64,000 bases of DNA from positions 1,426,001-1,490,000 of the forward strand of contig JAJQJQ010000046.1 in the NCBI GenBank assembly GCA_028622995.1. The letters run 5' to 3'. Made by a program: the position numbers and the translations under genes. Below, in pieces: positions 13,342 through 24,749 of this stretch. Positions within the stretch are counted from its first letter, which is position 1. Each line of letters begins with the position of its first letter. The stretch comes from Panagrolaimus kolymaensis. Lineage: Eukaryota > Nematoda > Chromadorea > Rhabditida > Panagrolaimidae. The notes under the pieces are model-generated. The model searched no databases, had not been told where the DNA came from, and saw nothing but the letters and a program-made list of their open reading frames with translations.

Positions 13342-14707
13342 ATGTCAAAATTAGAAAATCCTGATGAAAATCTTTTGAAGCTTGAAGGAAAATGGTTCAT
13401 TTATAACACAAAATGTAAATACGATTCTAAAACTATTAGGTAAGTTTTTTTATGAATTAACTTATTGCTAGCATAAAGCATTTTTTAAATTATTGAAGTT
13501 TTACTATTTTTTTTAATCATTTAGATATTTACCGACTTCCATCGCGTCCCTTTTTTGATCCAAAATTTAAATTCCAAAAATTCCTTTTTTTCTCCCTTTG
13601 TTAAATTTATTTTTGTTACTTTTTAATTTTTAGAGAAGCTGCCAAGAAAGTTTGTGATAAAATGGTAAATGATCGAATAACTCAAAGGAAATGTGTGGAC
13701 GCTGGTACTTTTGGTGATATATGGACAATTCGCTTGGATAAAGAAGAAGATAGCTTTTATATCAGAAAAGTTACAACAAACTTAAATTTGTGTGCCGAAA
13801 GTGTTATAGAAGAATTCAATGTTTTATCTCGAAATGAATGTGAACAAATACCAAAATTGTTTTACAGTGGATTTACTAAAATCTTTAATTGGTGTTTAAT
13901 GATGGAAGCTATCGAAGGTGGCACTCTGTTTGATCTCATTTACAGAAGGTATGATAACATCGAAAGAAAGGATGCAGCAAAAAAATTTATTGCTTATGAA
14001 TTGGCTCTTGCTTTGGAATATTTGCATAAAAAACTGAAACGTACACATGGGTAAGTCTATTTTTAACTTTATATTAACTTCTCTTTTTTTTCTGAAAAAA
14101 AGTTCACTAAATTTTTTTCAGTGATCTCAAACTTAACAATGTCGCTTTAACAATAGATGGTCATGTCCGCCTAATTGATTTTGGAAAATCACGAAGTGTT
14201 GAACCTGATAAACAAAAACGTAATTATGATGGAACACTACAACCACTTCCTCGTCAAAATTCTTCTTATGAAGCTCCTGAAGTTTGTGAAGAGAGAATAG
14301 ATGCTGGTTTGGCTTCTGATTTATGGTCATATGGAATCATTGTAGCATTTTTGTATCAAGAAAAAAATCCATTTAATCCTGATTTCTTAATAAGAGAAGA
14401 AAAAATTCGAGAAAATATGAATAAACCTCCATATCTTAATGAACGAATGGATCCAGCTGCTAAAGAATTTATCCTTGGACTTTTGAAGCTAGAACCAAGT
14501 GAACGTACTTCTGATTTAACTGGTCATGTATTTTTTAAATCCATTAAAGAAAGGAAATCAAAACTATCAACTTATAAACCTCGAAGAACTGACTTTGGAA
14601 ATAAGAAAGAAGAAAAACCTAAAGAATATGTACGAGCGAAAGTAGAAGTCTTAGCAAACCTAATAAAATTAGCACTTAGATTGCCATCAGTTAATTATCG
14701 TCCATAA
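13342..14707 (+). CDS. Divergent eukaryotic protein kinase
   Basis: Exons 13342-13439, 13634-14050, 14122-14707; 366 residues. Kinase motifs in order: glycine loop VDAGTFGDIW (54-63), the lysine region FYIRKV (74-79), a helix-C Glu near 92-93, the catalytic loop THGDLKLNN (170-178, HGD in place of HRD), DFG at 191-193, APE at 223-225. Mg-binding Asn and catalytic Asp are present, so activity is plausible although the lysine is offset by one (IRK instead of AxK). After the C-lobe comes HVFFKSI and a basic tail, an arrangement reminiscent of AGC kinases. I cannot name the subfamily. A GT-AG-like pair at 14711/14762 suggests a 3' UTR intron. It lies between the intact and dead EBP2 first exons. 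Confidence 0.85.
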
Positions 14708-15256
14708 ATAAGTAAGTTTTTTTTAAATATTTTACTCAAAAGTAACACATTTTTTATTTTAGTATGATTCCGATGTCTCAACTGCTTCTTCATTATCATC
14801 AAATATTGTCTCTCCAACTCATGGCTTTTATATTCCAATTTCTCTTGGTGATTGTTTTAATGTTCTTTATGCTTCAGGATTATTTTATGTTGCAATAATA
14901 ATTTATTTTTCTTTCATTCATCACAAATAAACACTTTGATATTTTATTGAATAAAGCTTTATCTTAATTTTCATGATTTATCTCTTTATTTTATTGTTGC
15001 TCGTGGAAAAGAAAAACACAATTTGGTTTGATTGTAAAACTGTAAATCAGCAATTTAGAGTGCAGAGCAGCTTTCTTACATCAAAACCATTAAAGTTTTT
15101 TCAAAGCAAAACACATGCGTGTATTATTGGCTAAATGAAGAAAGGTTGCCAAATTGAAAAAAAATTATTGGCAATTTTTCCTTTTTTGTGTTTTAGCTTC
15201 ATTCCTTCCTTTTTGAAGAAAATAAACTTATTTTTTTTAGCTCCTCTTCATAAAAA
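14708..15256. other. Kinase 3' UTR and EBP2 promoter
   Basis: Contains a probable 3' UTR intron (about 14713-14762), poly(A) signal ATTGAATAAAGC near 14946, and from about 15041 the EBP2 promoter, the intact counterpart of the degenerate copy at 12783-13078. Confidence 0.6.
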
Positions 15257-16081
15257 ATGGTTATCAAATTAAATCAGATGAATGATGAAGTCAAATTAGC
15301 TCATAATGATGTTGTAAGTTATTATTTTACTTCCATATCTCAATTAACTGAATCGTTGTTTTTTAGGAAAAAATCCAACACAAACTTTTTCAAATGAATT
15401 CAAAAGAACCATGGGAAGAAAGTGTGGATGTTCTTGTTTCGCCTGATTTGGTTTATACTGAAGATATCGATAATGATTTTGAACGGGAAGGCCTATTGTA
15501 TGGTTTTAACATATTTTTCTTGCTTATTTTCAATCAAATATTTTAGCTTCAAACAAGCGCAAGATGGTGTTCGTCAAGCTTATTTGAAGCTCAAAAAACT
15601 CAAAATTCCTGTTGATCGTCCATCAGATTATTTTGCAGAAATGGTTAAACCTGACACTCATATGGATCGTGTTCGAAAGGTTCTTCAATCCAGGAAAAAA
15701 GAAACTGAACTTCGTGAAAATATTCGTCGTATAAGAACTGAAAAGAAATTTGCTACCAAAGTTCAAAAAGAAACAGAACAACAACAACGTACTGAAAAGC
15801 GGAAATTTTTGGAAGCTGTTAAGAAACATCGCAAAGGTATGAAAGGACAATTGGACAAAATGTTAAGTAATGCTCGAACAATGGACTTTGATGACGTTGA
15901 AACTCCATCAAAAAATTTACATTCCGTAAGAAGCGCTGGCATCAAGAAGAAGGTTTCTCGAACTGCTCGTGATAAGAAATATGGTTTTGGTGGACGTAAA
16001 CGAGGTATTAAACGTAATGATAAAGCAAGCTTTGAAGATATTCCCAAAAAGAAAAGCAAATTTGGTGCAAAACGTCGTTAA
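15257..16081 (+). CDS. EBNA1BP2: rRNA-processing protein EBP2 (EBNA1-binding protein 2 homolog)
   Basis: Exons 15257-15313, 15367-15497, 15547-16081; 240 residues. The family core is clear: KLKIPVDRPSDYFAEMVKPD, MDRVRKVLQSRKKE, a long basic helix with KFATKVQKE, then the C-terminal KYGFGGRKRGIKRND block (KFGFGGKKKG in mammals). EBP2 is a nucleolar factor for 27S pre-rRNA processing and 60S subunit assembly. The protein is highly basic at the end, with lysine/arginine nuclear and nucleolar localisation signals. The first exon (19 codons) has a decayed duplicate 2.3 kb upstream. The ZIP transporter starts 210 bases downstream on the same strand, so the two may be co-transcribed. Confidence 0.93.
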
Positions 16082-16291
16082 TAAACATCCATATATTTTT
16101 TTTTGTTGATTTTGTTTTTGTTGCGTTTTATTTTCAAATAAATTGTTTACTTTATTTTGTTTTTTGCTTTCCTTACTCATTGGTTATCCAACCTAATGCA
16201 TTATTTTCATTATTTTCTTCTTTTTTTTTCTGTTGGAAAAATGTCTAAACTTTTTAGGTTTTACATTAATTTGATCTTATATGAACAGAAA

Positions 16292-17452
16292 ATGATTGTT
16301 GAATTCGCAGCTGTTGCTTTATCAACTGCCATTTTGATTGCGGCATCAATTCTTCCTTACATTGGTTTGAGAAGAGGAATTGAAACACCACATGGAAGAC
16401 CAAAAGCTTTGAATGGTTTAGCATTGAGTAATTGTTTCGCATGTGGAATCTTTCTTGGTACATGCTTTTTGGGTTTAATTCCGCATGCTCAAATGCAAGA
16501 AGGCATAATTTTGGAGCATTTGAATATCACAGATCCACATTCACATGAATATCCATATTTAAGAACAAATTTTGTTATCTTACTTGGATTTTTGATTATT
16601 TTGTTGATTGAACAGGTTAGTTTCTTAGTTACTTATTACACTAAAAATTGTCATATTTGTATTTTTTTTAGGTAGCGTTTCTATGTGCTCCATCATCGTC
16701 TTGTGATACAACTACAGATGCTCATTATCATCATCCTGAAAATTCAAGGCCTAGCAATGGCGCCATCAATACATCTGACAATGATATTAATCAGCCTCTG
16801 GTACATCTTGATTCGGATTCGGATCAAGATGATTTATTAGAGGAGATACAGTTTAGAACAGTTGCTCCATCAAATTCTCATCATGATCACGGAGAAGACC
16901 AAGAACATGGACATCATCATCATATTTTACCTGGTCAACATGGATCATCGATTGAATACATTCTTCTCTTGATCGCGCTTTCTGTTCATTCAATTTTCGA
17001 AGGCATTGCTCTTGGCGCTCAAAAAGAATTCAATGATTTTATGAAGTTTTTGCTCTCTGTTATGATCCATGAAGTTCTCTGTTCTTTTGCTTATGGTGTT
17101 AGTCTCTCAAAGCAGAGGATTCCGTTGAAAAATGCTATTGGTAGTATCCTCTTTTTATCGTTTTCACTTCCTATTGGAATAGTAATTATGGCTTGGGTAA
17201 GTTGTACATATATTTAATGCAATGCACATACTAATAACATCTTTTTAGATTGGTACTTTTGAAGCTTTAACAGCATTGATATTTCGTTTTGTTCTTGAAG
17301 GAATTGCAGCTGGAATCTTCATATACGTGGCCTCAATTGAAATGTTAGCAACTGAAATTCCACATATACCTACTAAAGCTGGATTTATTAAAGCTCTCAT
17401 CGTTGTTACTGGTGCTCTTACTTTCTTCATCATTAACTTATTTCTTTCCTAG
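16292..17452 (+). CDS. ZIP-family zinc/metal transporter (SLC39A1-3 type)
   Basis: Exons 16292-16615, 16672-17196, 17249-17452; 350 residues. Eight-helix ZIP layout: three N-terminal helices, a cytosolic His-rich loop (HYHHPE, SNSHHDHGEDQEHGHHHHIL), then helix 4 with HSIFEGIALG and helix 5 with HEVLCSFAYG, whose His and Glu line the metal path. An upstream in-frame ATG at 16241 would add 17 residues, but TTTTTAG and an AACAG acceptor-like site lie between, so 16292 is preferred as the start after trans-splicing. Loop length and helix motifs fit the ZIP I/II subfamily (SLC39A1/2/3), usually plasma-membrane zinc importers. It sits between EBP2 and METTL4, all on one strand with 200-230 base gaps. 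Confidence 0.92.
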
Positions 17453-17682
17453 TCTGCCTATTTTTGCATAATATTATTTGTGTTTTATGTATAGTTTTTA
17501 AATTGTATTGACAAATATGTTTATGCTAATATTGTTACTGTACTGTTTATTTATTTTTGGTGTTTTAAAAGGTTGCTATGTATGTATTATTGTTGTGTTA
17601 ACATTTACAGGTTTTTAACCAAATGCCAATTTTTGCTTGTTTTGGTTTATTATGTATTTAATAAATTATTAAAATTTTTTGG

Positions 17683-19115
17683 ATGGATGTTAACCCTTCG
17701 AGTTTTTCTAAAGGAGATGGATATTGTTTTATCGATGAAGCAAAACTTTGGAATGAAATTTACTCTTCATCATATGCCGAAATAAAGAATGAGTTTTATG
17801 AAATTTGGGATACCTTTAAAATGGATTCACAAGTAGCAGCTGAAAAGGCTGAAAAAGAAGCCAACGAAACTTCTGAAATGACGGCGGCAGCAAATCTGAA
17901 AAGAAGGAAACGACGAAAGCGAGCAGTTGAAAATCAAGCTTTTGGGTTTTTGAATGAAAGAACAAAGCTTGTTGAAAGCGTTTGGAAGAAGTTTATAAAG
18001 GATGGCAAAGTTCATGATGAAAGAAAATCTGCAGAAAATAATAAACTTGCAAGAGAATTAGTTAAACGCGTGGAAAGTAGCAGTCCTAACATTAAACCAT
18101 CAAAAGTGAATTGTGATCAAATGGAATCTATAGAAATTGTTAATGGTGGCATTTATGAAACGAATGATGCGAAAGTTGTATGGTTTACAAATGGAAGCAA
18201 CGAGTGTGTTAACATTTTAATGGATAATGAAGAGTTTATTATTCCTGAAAAAGCTGAATTTATTCGAGGACCTATTAAAAGTATCAAACATTTGGATTAT
18301 GGCAAGTTTGTTTTTCTTTTGGATAATGCGTCTTTATTGCTTTTGTTGTTATCATTCGATCGATCGGGTTTCAGCTAATTGCAAATATGATCTCATCGTT
18401 ATGGATCCACCATGGCCAAATAAATCTGTGAAACGTCTTCGCTCATATGAAACTTTTCAAATCGATGATCTCTATGATTTGCCTATAGAATCTTTATGTC
18501 ATTCCAATACTTTTGTGATTATATGGCTAACAAACAATTCTACTGTGCATTCTTCAATCGACGAAATTCTTGAATCATGGGATTTAAAACGTTACAAAAC
18601 TTTTCATTGGTTGAAAATAACTCAAAATGGTGAACCTGTAACTCCATTTGATTCAAATCATAAATTGCCGTATGAAAGTTTTATTATTGCTTTACCATCA
18701 AATCATGAAGCTTTTTCAAATCGAAAAGAAGAGAACATCAGCAGCAGCAGCTTTGGAACATTGGAAGATGATTACTGTTTTATCAGGTATGTACATATGT
18801 TTAGAGGAAGCTAAAGAAAGCAAATTTTGATTGATATCATTTAAAACAAAAACCGTTAATGCCTAGAATTTTAAAGTTAAAAGCCAATTATTAATCCTTT
18901 TTTTATGTTTCAGCGTTCCGAATTCTTGTCACTCTCGAAAACCTCCACTTGCTCCAATCTTGGAAAAACTACTATCAAATACCAAATTTGAAAAATCTCT
19001 TGAACTTTATGCTCGATATTTATTGCCTAAAACAACATCCATTGGTTTTGAAGTTCTCAAATTTCAACATTTAAAGTCTAATTTTAATTTTGTTAATGAT
19101 AAAAATAAAGAATAA
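17683..19115 (+). CDS. damt-1: METTL4 / DAMT-1 adenine N6-methyltransferase (MT-A70 family)
   Basis: Exons 17683-18301, 18375-18786, 18914-19115; 410 residues. The MT-A70 domain begins in exon 2: YDLIVMDPPWPNKSVKR with catalytic DPPW at 217-220, then FVIIWLTNNS, KTFHWLKITQNGEPVTP, HKLPYESFIIALP, and in exon 3 SVPNSCHSRKPPLAPILEKL and IGFEVLKFQHL, the METTL4-specific C-terminus. METTL4 proteins have been described as U2 snRNA m6Am methyltransferases and as DNA 6mA methyltransferases (C. elegans DAMT-1). The N-terminal 200 residues are basic and helical (KRRKRRKRAVENQAFGF). Intron 1 is of GC-AG type (see separate entry). Stop codon and AATAAA signals overlap at the 3' end, which converges on the next minus-strand gene. 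Confidence 0.93.
18302..18374 (+). other. GC-AG intron in METTL4 gene
   Basis: The only junction that keeps phase between HLDY and ANCKYDL is TATG|GCAAGT at 18302 with acceptor TTTCAG ending at 18374. GCAAGT is the consensus for GC-type donors. All GT positions nearby give phase 0 or 2 and would shift the frame; a stop follows at once. Confidence 0.75.
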
Positions 19116-19314
19116 AAAAAGGTTTTTTTATGAGTTTTTATCAATCCGAGTCGAAGCAGAACTTTTTCGAAACTCTCTGCCTTTAATAAACAAAATGCTA
19201 CTGATTATTAAGATCAAGTGATCCAAAAGCAATGAATATTAAACATTTATTATACAAGAAAGTGACACAAACTTTAAAAGTAACAAAAAACAATTAGTCA
19301 ACAAAAAAAGGAAG

Positions 19315-19363
19315 GCAAACATGTTTTCGATTTTTTCAAACCAATACAACATCTTCATCATTT
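19315..19363 (-). pseudogene. Untranslated relic of the last zinc-finger repeat of the gene at 19364-20511
   Basis: Just 3' of the stop codon of the two-repeat gene, the minus strand still aligns to the end of the fourth repeat of the paralog at 23123: AAAATGATGAAGATGTTGT..TTGGTTTG.AAAAATC.AAAACATG, then TTTGCCTTCCT. In the lost frame it reads LFKNENDEDVVLV, a stop where the paralog has Trp, then KNRKHVCLP. The homologous segment begins inside the current last codons (about 19387). Confidence 0.75.
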
Positions 19364-20511
19364 TCATTCTTGAATAATTTTGCTATAATTTAACTTCATT
19401 TGTTTGCCATAAATAACAGGTTTACAAAGATGCGGATGGACCATTTGAACGTAATTTTCACCATTTTCATCTTTAAGTACCTTGGCAGCAACAGTTTTTT
19501 TATGAGCTTCCCAACATTTTTGACAATGATACGATTCACGTTTCTTGTAGAATTTGTAACACTTGGTTTCATCATTCCCAACAAAGACGATCAAACGTTT
19601 TTTTCTAGTTGATGTTGTTTCAAGTACGAAATTTGGAGCATTGATGATTTCACGTTGAGTAGCTGGTAATGGAAGAGTATATTTGATAGGTTCACATAAA
19701 TGTTGATGTTTTATTTGAACGTAATCTTCTCCATTTTCATCTTTGCGTAACTTCGCTGCAACAGTTTTATGATGAACACTAAAACATTCACGACAGTTGT
19801 ATGTGTAATCTTTCTTTTTCCAATAGAATCTGTAACATAGGGTTTTATCATTCGAAACATAAATAATCAATCGTCTATTTCCATTTTTTGTTGGTTCAAG
19901 TACGAAATTCGGAGCATTGATGATGTCATTACTAAAAAGGATAAAAGTTTAGAATCAAAAACTAATGGAAAGACATGGTTGAAGAAAAATTAACACAAAA
20001 TCTAGCAATTAGTTTACCTTTTAATACTACCACCAGCAACAGAAACGGTTTCAGGGTCGAAATGTTGAGCAGAATTTTTATCATCAACCAAAGAATGTCC
20101 CTAAAAATTGTTAAAGAAATTTAAAAAGTGTGAAAGAAACCTTCAAAACGTCATGAATCAAATTTATAAGACGTTGAACATCGGCATCTTTTGTCAAATT
20201 AGAAACATTTGAAACTTCTGTTGCATTAAGATCGTGTAATTCATCTTTGATTTCTCCTTCTTCTTTGAATGATTCAGCAGAAGTTGTTGATGCTTCATCT
20301 TCAACCATTTCATTAGTTGCTTCATTTTTGACACGCTTTATAGCTGATGAAGAAAATCTAAAAAAAAAATGGAAGTAAAAATAAATGAATAAAGTTATTA
20401 AAAAACTTACTCTTCATTATCATTTTCGTCACTATCGATTGTAATAATTGGAATTTGACGTTTCTGAGCTTTAGGTTCATTGGAATATGGTGAATACGAT
20501 AAAGGTTCCAT
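19364..20511 (-). CDS. Two-repeat Cys/His zinc-finger-like (FLYWCH-like) protein
   Basis: Exons 20511-20411, 20357-20141, 20100-20018, 19931-19364; 322 residues. The first 135 residues are acidic and disordered (IPIITIDSDENDNEE). Two repeats of about 85 residues follow, each with INAPNFVLE, RRLIIYVSND or KRLIVFVGND, CYRFYW/CYKFYK, a C-x2-C (YNCRECF, YHCQKCW), TVAAKLRKDENGEDYVQ and HQHLCEP/HPHLCKP. The C-x2-C...H-x-H/H-x-C pattern resembles FLYWCH/WRKY-GCM1 zinc fingers, but this is inference. Exons 2 and 3 match the paralog at 23123-24749 in length (217 and 83 bases), showing duplication of the whole gene including upstream sequence. The C-terminus KLNYSKIIQE is out-of-frame sequence after a deletion. 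An in-frame upstream ATG at 20679 lies before a likely trans-splice acceptor and is not preferred. Confidence 0.8.
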
Positions 20512-20968
20512 CTTTACATTCAGCGAACAATCAAGCAAGTGTTTAATACTTTGAAATAAATCAACAGCGAAAAGTAAAAACTTCAAACTATTGTTTGTTG
20601 AATAATTTTGGTGTAAAATTTTCTTTCGCCTAAAAAAAATGAAGCGTGTATGGTAATGATTTTGGCCATACAATGCCATAAACTTTCACATTCGCTTATC
20701 AAAAGTTTGATGGATTAAAATTACAACTTTTAATTTTTTATTATTAATATTGCTGAAGTTAGATTGTTTTCTTCGAAAGCTTTTTTTCCTTTATCTTGCT
20801 TGTCTCAAACTAGTATTTATCTCTTCTTTATGAATCTCTTTCGAAACACAAAGTTTTCTAAAAATGCTTGCTATCTTCATTTTTTATTTTTTTTAAAACC
20901 ATTTTTATTCAATCAAACAAAAAGCACAAAATTGTAAAAAGTGTTTCATACAAATATAAATAAATAAA

Positions 20969-22438
<1,470 letters not shown>

Positions 22439-23122
22439 CTTGATACTTGAAAATAATAAACCAAAAAATTGATTTAATTAATTATTATAATTAGTTAAAT
22501 TTAAAGCAACTATTAATTTGATTTAATCAGGTAGAAAGAAAATCTAAGGCGCAGAACGTTTTATGAATAAATGAACGAATGAAAAAAATTTGCCGAGGAA
22601 AGCTTATTTATGATTTTGTTGTTGTTGTTGGTTTTGATTAAGTAAGAATTGTTGTGCATAAATAAGAGAGAAGATAGAGAAGGTATTATTGGCACCAGCT
22701 TTCCTTTCTTTTTTTATGGTTGGGCCTTGCTTGACCTATCTTTTTTGTTTTCTTGATTATTGGGCTAAATGGAGGCTTGAAGCAATTATTTATTATTTTT
22801 TTGTTTATCAAAACAAAATAATGATGCAAATGTTAAACAAAACCCAAATTTCTTCCATTTTATTTATTTGTTTATTCGATCCAAATTTGTTGAATAAAGC
22901 TTTAATACATAGTTCTAAGTTGAGAGAAAGCATGGTTTTAGAAAGATCCGTCATCTTTTTTGGAGCCCCATCGGTTCGTAGTAAAATAGTATGTTTTTCT
23001 CATACTAAGGAAAATGAAAAGCACAATAATTATGACACAGTAAATGACAAAAAAAGCAAAGAATATTAAAAATTTATTATACAAGAAAAAAGTTTTTCAA
23101 ACTTAACAAAAATACAAACAAT
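22439..23122. other. Intergenic between cathepsin L and the zinc-finger-repeat paralog
   Basis: Promoter of the cathepsin gene (minus strand) and 3' UTR of the four-repeat gene. The plus-strand open frame 22689-23069 has no family features. The segment 23050-23122 resembles 19225-19320 (AATATTAAA.ATTTATTATACAAGAAA, GGAAGGCAAACATG), so the 3' flanks of the two repeat genes were duplicated too. Confidence 0.55.
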
Positions 23123-24749
23123 TTAACAACAAATAACAGGAAGGCAAACATGTTTTTGATTCTTCCAAACCAAAACAACAACATCATCATTTTCATCTTT
23201 GAATAACTTTGCTATAAAGTGATTACCTTTTGAATGACATTCAGAACAAGCATAAGAACTTCCCATTTGAGTAAAGTTGTAACACGTTGATCGAACAATT
23301 GATGCATAGACACGTAACATTGAAGCAGCAGAACCATTAGTTTTGTCGTTGATCAACGTAAAGTTTGGAGATTTCACAATGTTAAAACTATCAGAAACTT
23401 TATAGGAATAAGGATCACATAGATGCTTTCTGTTTGCTTGCAAACATTCATTACCATTTTCATCTTTGATTTCTTTAGCAGCGATATATTTTCGATAAAG
23501 ATTTAAGCAGGTGACACAATAGTAACCTTTGATTCCCTTCTTATAGTTATATTGATAGCAGAAGTTTGGATGATCAAAATTGAAAACAATTAGCTTTTTA
23601 TTGAGATGAGGAACAAAGAAGTTTGGAGCTTGAATAATATGCCAGTTGCTTGCGACGTATGGAGCAGGTTCACAGAGATGAGGAACATTTGCTTGAACAT
23701 ATTCATTGCCATCTGTATCTTTGAGAAGTTTGGCAGAGGTTGATTTCTTATAGCTTTTCTTACATTCACAGCAAACAAAATAATCTTTTTCTTTATTACG
23801 GTAATAATAGCAAAGATTAGGATTCGTCGGCACAAAAATAACTAAGAAGCGGTTTCCACTTTGCGTCAATTGAATTTCAAAATTCGGAGCATTGATGATT
23901 TCCTTCTGTTGAATTTTGAAGTTTGGTGATTGTGGAACATATTTGACACGTTCACAACTATGTTGATGTACAAATTGAACATAATCTTCTCCATTTTCAT
24001 CTTGAAGTAACTTCGCTACAACAGTTGTATTTTGAGCTTTCCTACATCCTCCACAATGAAACGCTTGTTGACTAGCATAAAATTTATAACACATGGATCT
24101 ATCATTCGAATCAAAAACGATCAAACGTTTATTTCCAGTTGCGGTTGTTTGAAATTCAAAATTCGGTGCTTTAATGAGGAGATTGCTAAAAAGATAAATG
24201 TTTAGAATTATAAGTTAAAGTGATAAATGGAGTGATTAACTTACCTATTATTATTATCACCAGCAACAGAAACAGTTTGAGAATCAACATGTTCACCAGA
24301 AGCTTTATCATCAGCCAAAGATTGTTCCTAAAATTGTAAAAATAAAGAAGTTTGAAATCTTAAAATGTGAAAGAAACCTTCAAAATGTCTTGAATCAAAT
24401 TTTTAAGATGTTGAACTTCGGCATCATTATTCGAATTTGAAACATTTGAAACTTCAGCACCAGTAAAATCATGAAAAGAATGTTCAGTTTCTCCATTTTC
24501 TTTGAGTGATTCAGCATAAGTTGTTGATGCTTCATCTTCGAAAGCTTCTGTATTTGCTTCATTTTTGCCACGTTTTACAATATGTGAAGAAAATCTTTAA
24601 AAAATGGAAGTAAAAATTAAGGAATAATGTTATTAAAAAACTTACTCTTCATTTACATCGTCATCATCATCGTCTATTGTAATCATAGGAATTAAACGTT
24701 TATGAACCATGCGTCCACTGGAATATGGTGACGACGAAAAAGATTTCAT
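23123..24749 (-). CDS. Four-repeat Cys/His zinc-finger-like (FLYWCH-like) protein, paralog of 19364-20511
   Basis: Exons 24749-24646, 24594-24378, 24327-24245, 24185-23123; 488 residues. Same acidic N-terminus (SPYS..., IPMITIDDDDDDVNEE) and exon structure as the paralog, then four repeats of about 85 residues. Each has an APNF/SPNF opener, a hydrophobic strand (LIVFDSND, FLVIFVPTN, KLIVFNFDH, LRVYASIV), Cys-Tyr (CYKFY, CYYYR, CYQYN, CYNFT), C-x2-C (FHCGGC, VCCEC, YYCVTC, YACSEC), a basic strand with AKLLKDENG, and H-x-H/H-x-C near the end (HQHSC, VPHLC, RKHLC, QKHVC). Every repeat keeps four potential zinc ligands. Function unknown; repeated DNA- or RNA-binding fingers are likely by analogy to FLYWCH. 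It is the intact version of the shortened neighbour. Confidence 0.8.

Noticed and set aside
16241..16291. Upstream ATG for the ZIP transporter
   Set aside because: Would add a non-hydrophobic leader interrupted by splice-acceptor-like TTTTTAG and AACAG; the second Met fits ZIP N-termini.
20512..20679. Longer N-terminus for the two-repeat gene from the ATG at 20679
   Set aside because: An acceptor-like TTTTTTTTAG lies between, the paralog lacks the extension, and conservation starts at the ATG at 20511.
22689..23069. Plus-strand ORF of 126 codons
   Set aside because: No family features, no splice signals and it overlaps the duplicated 3' flank of the repeat gene.
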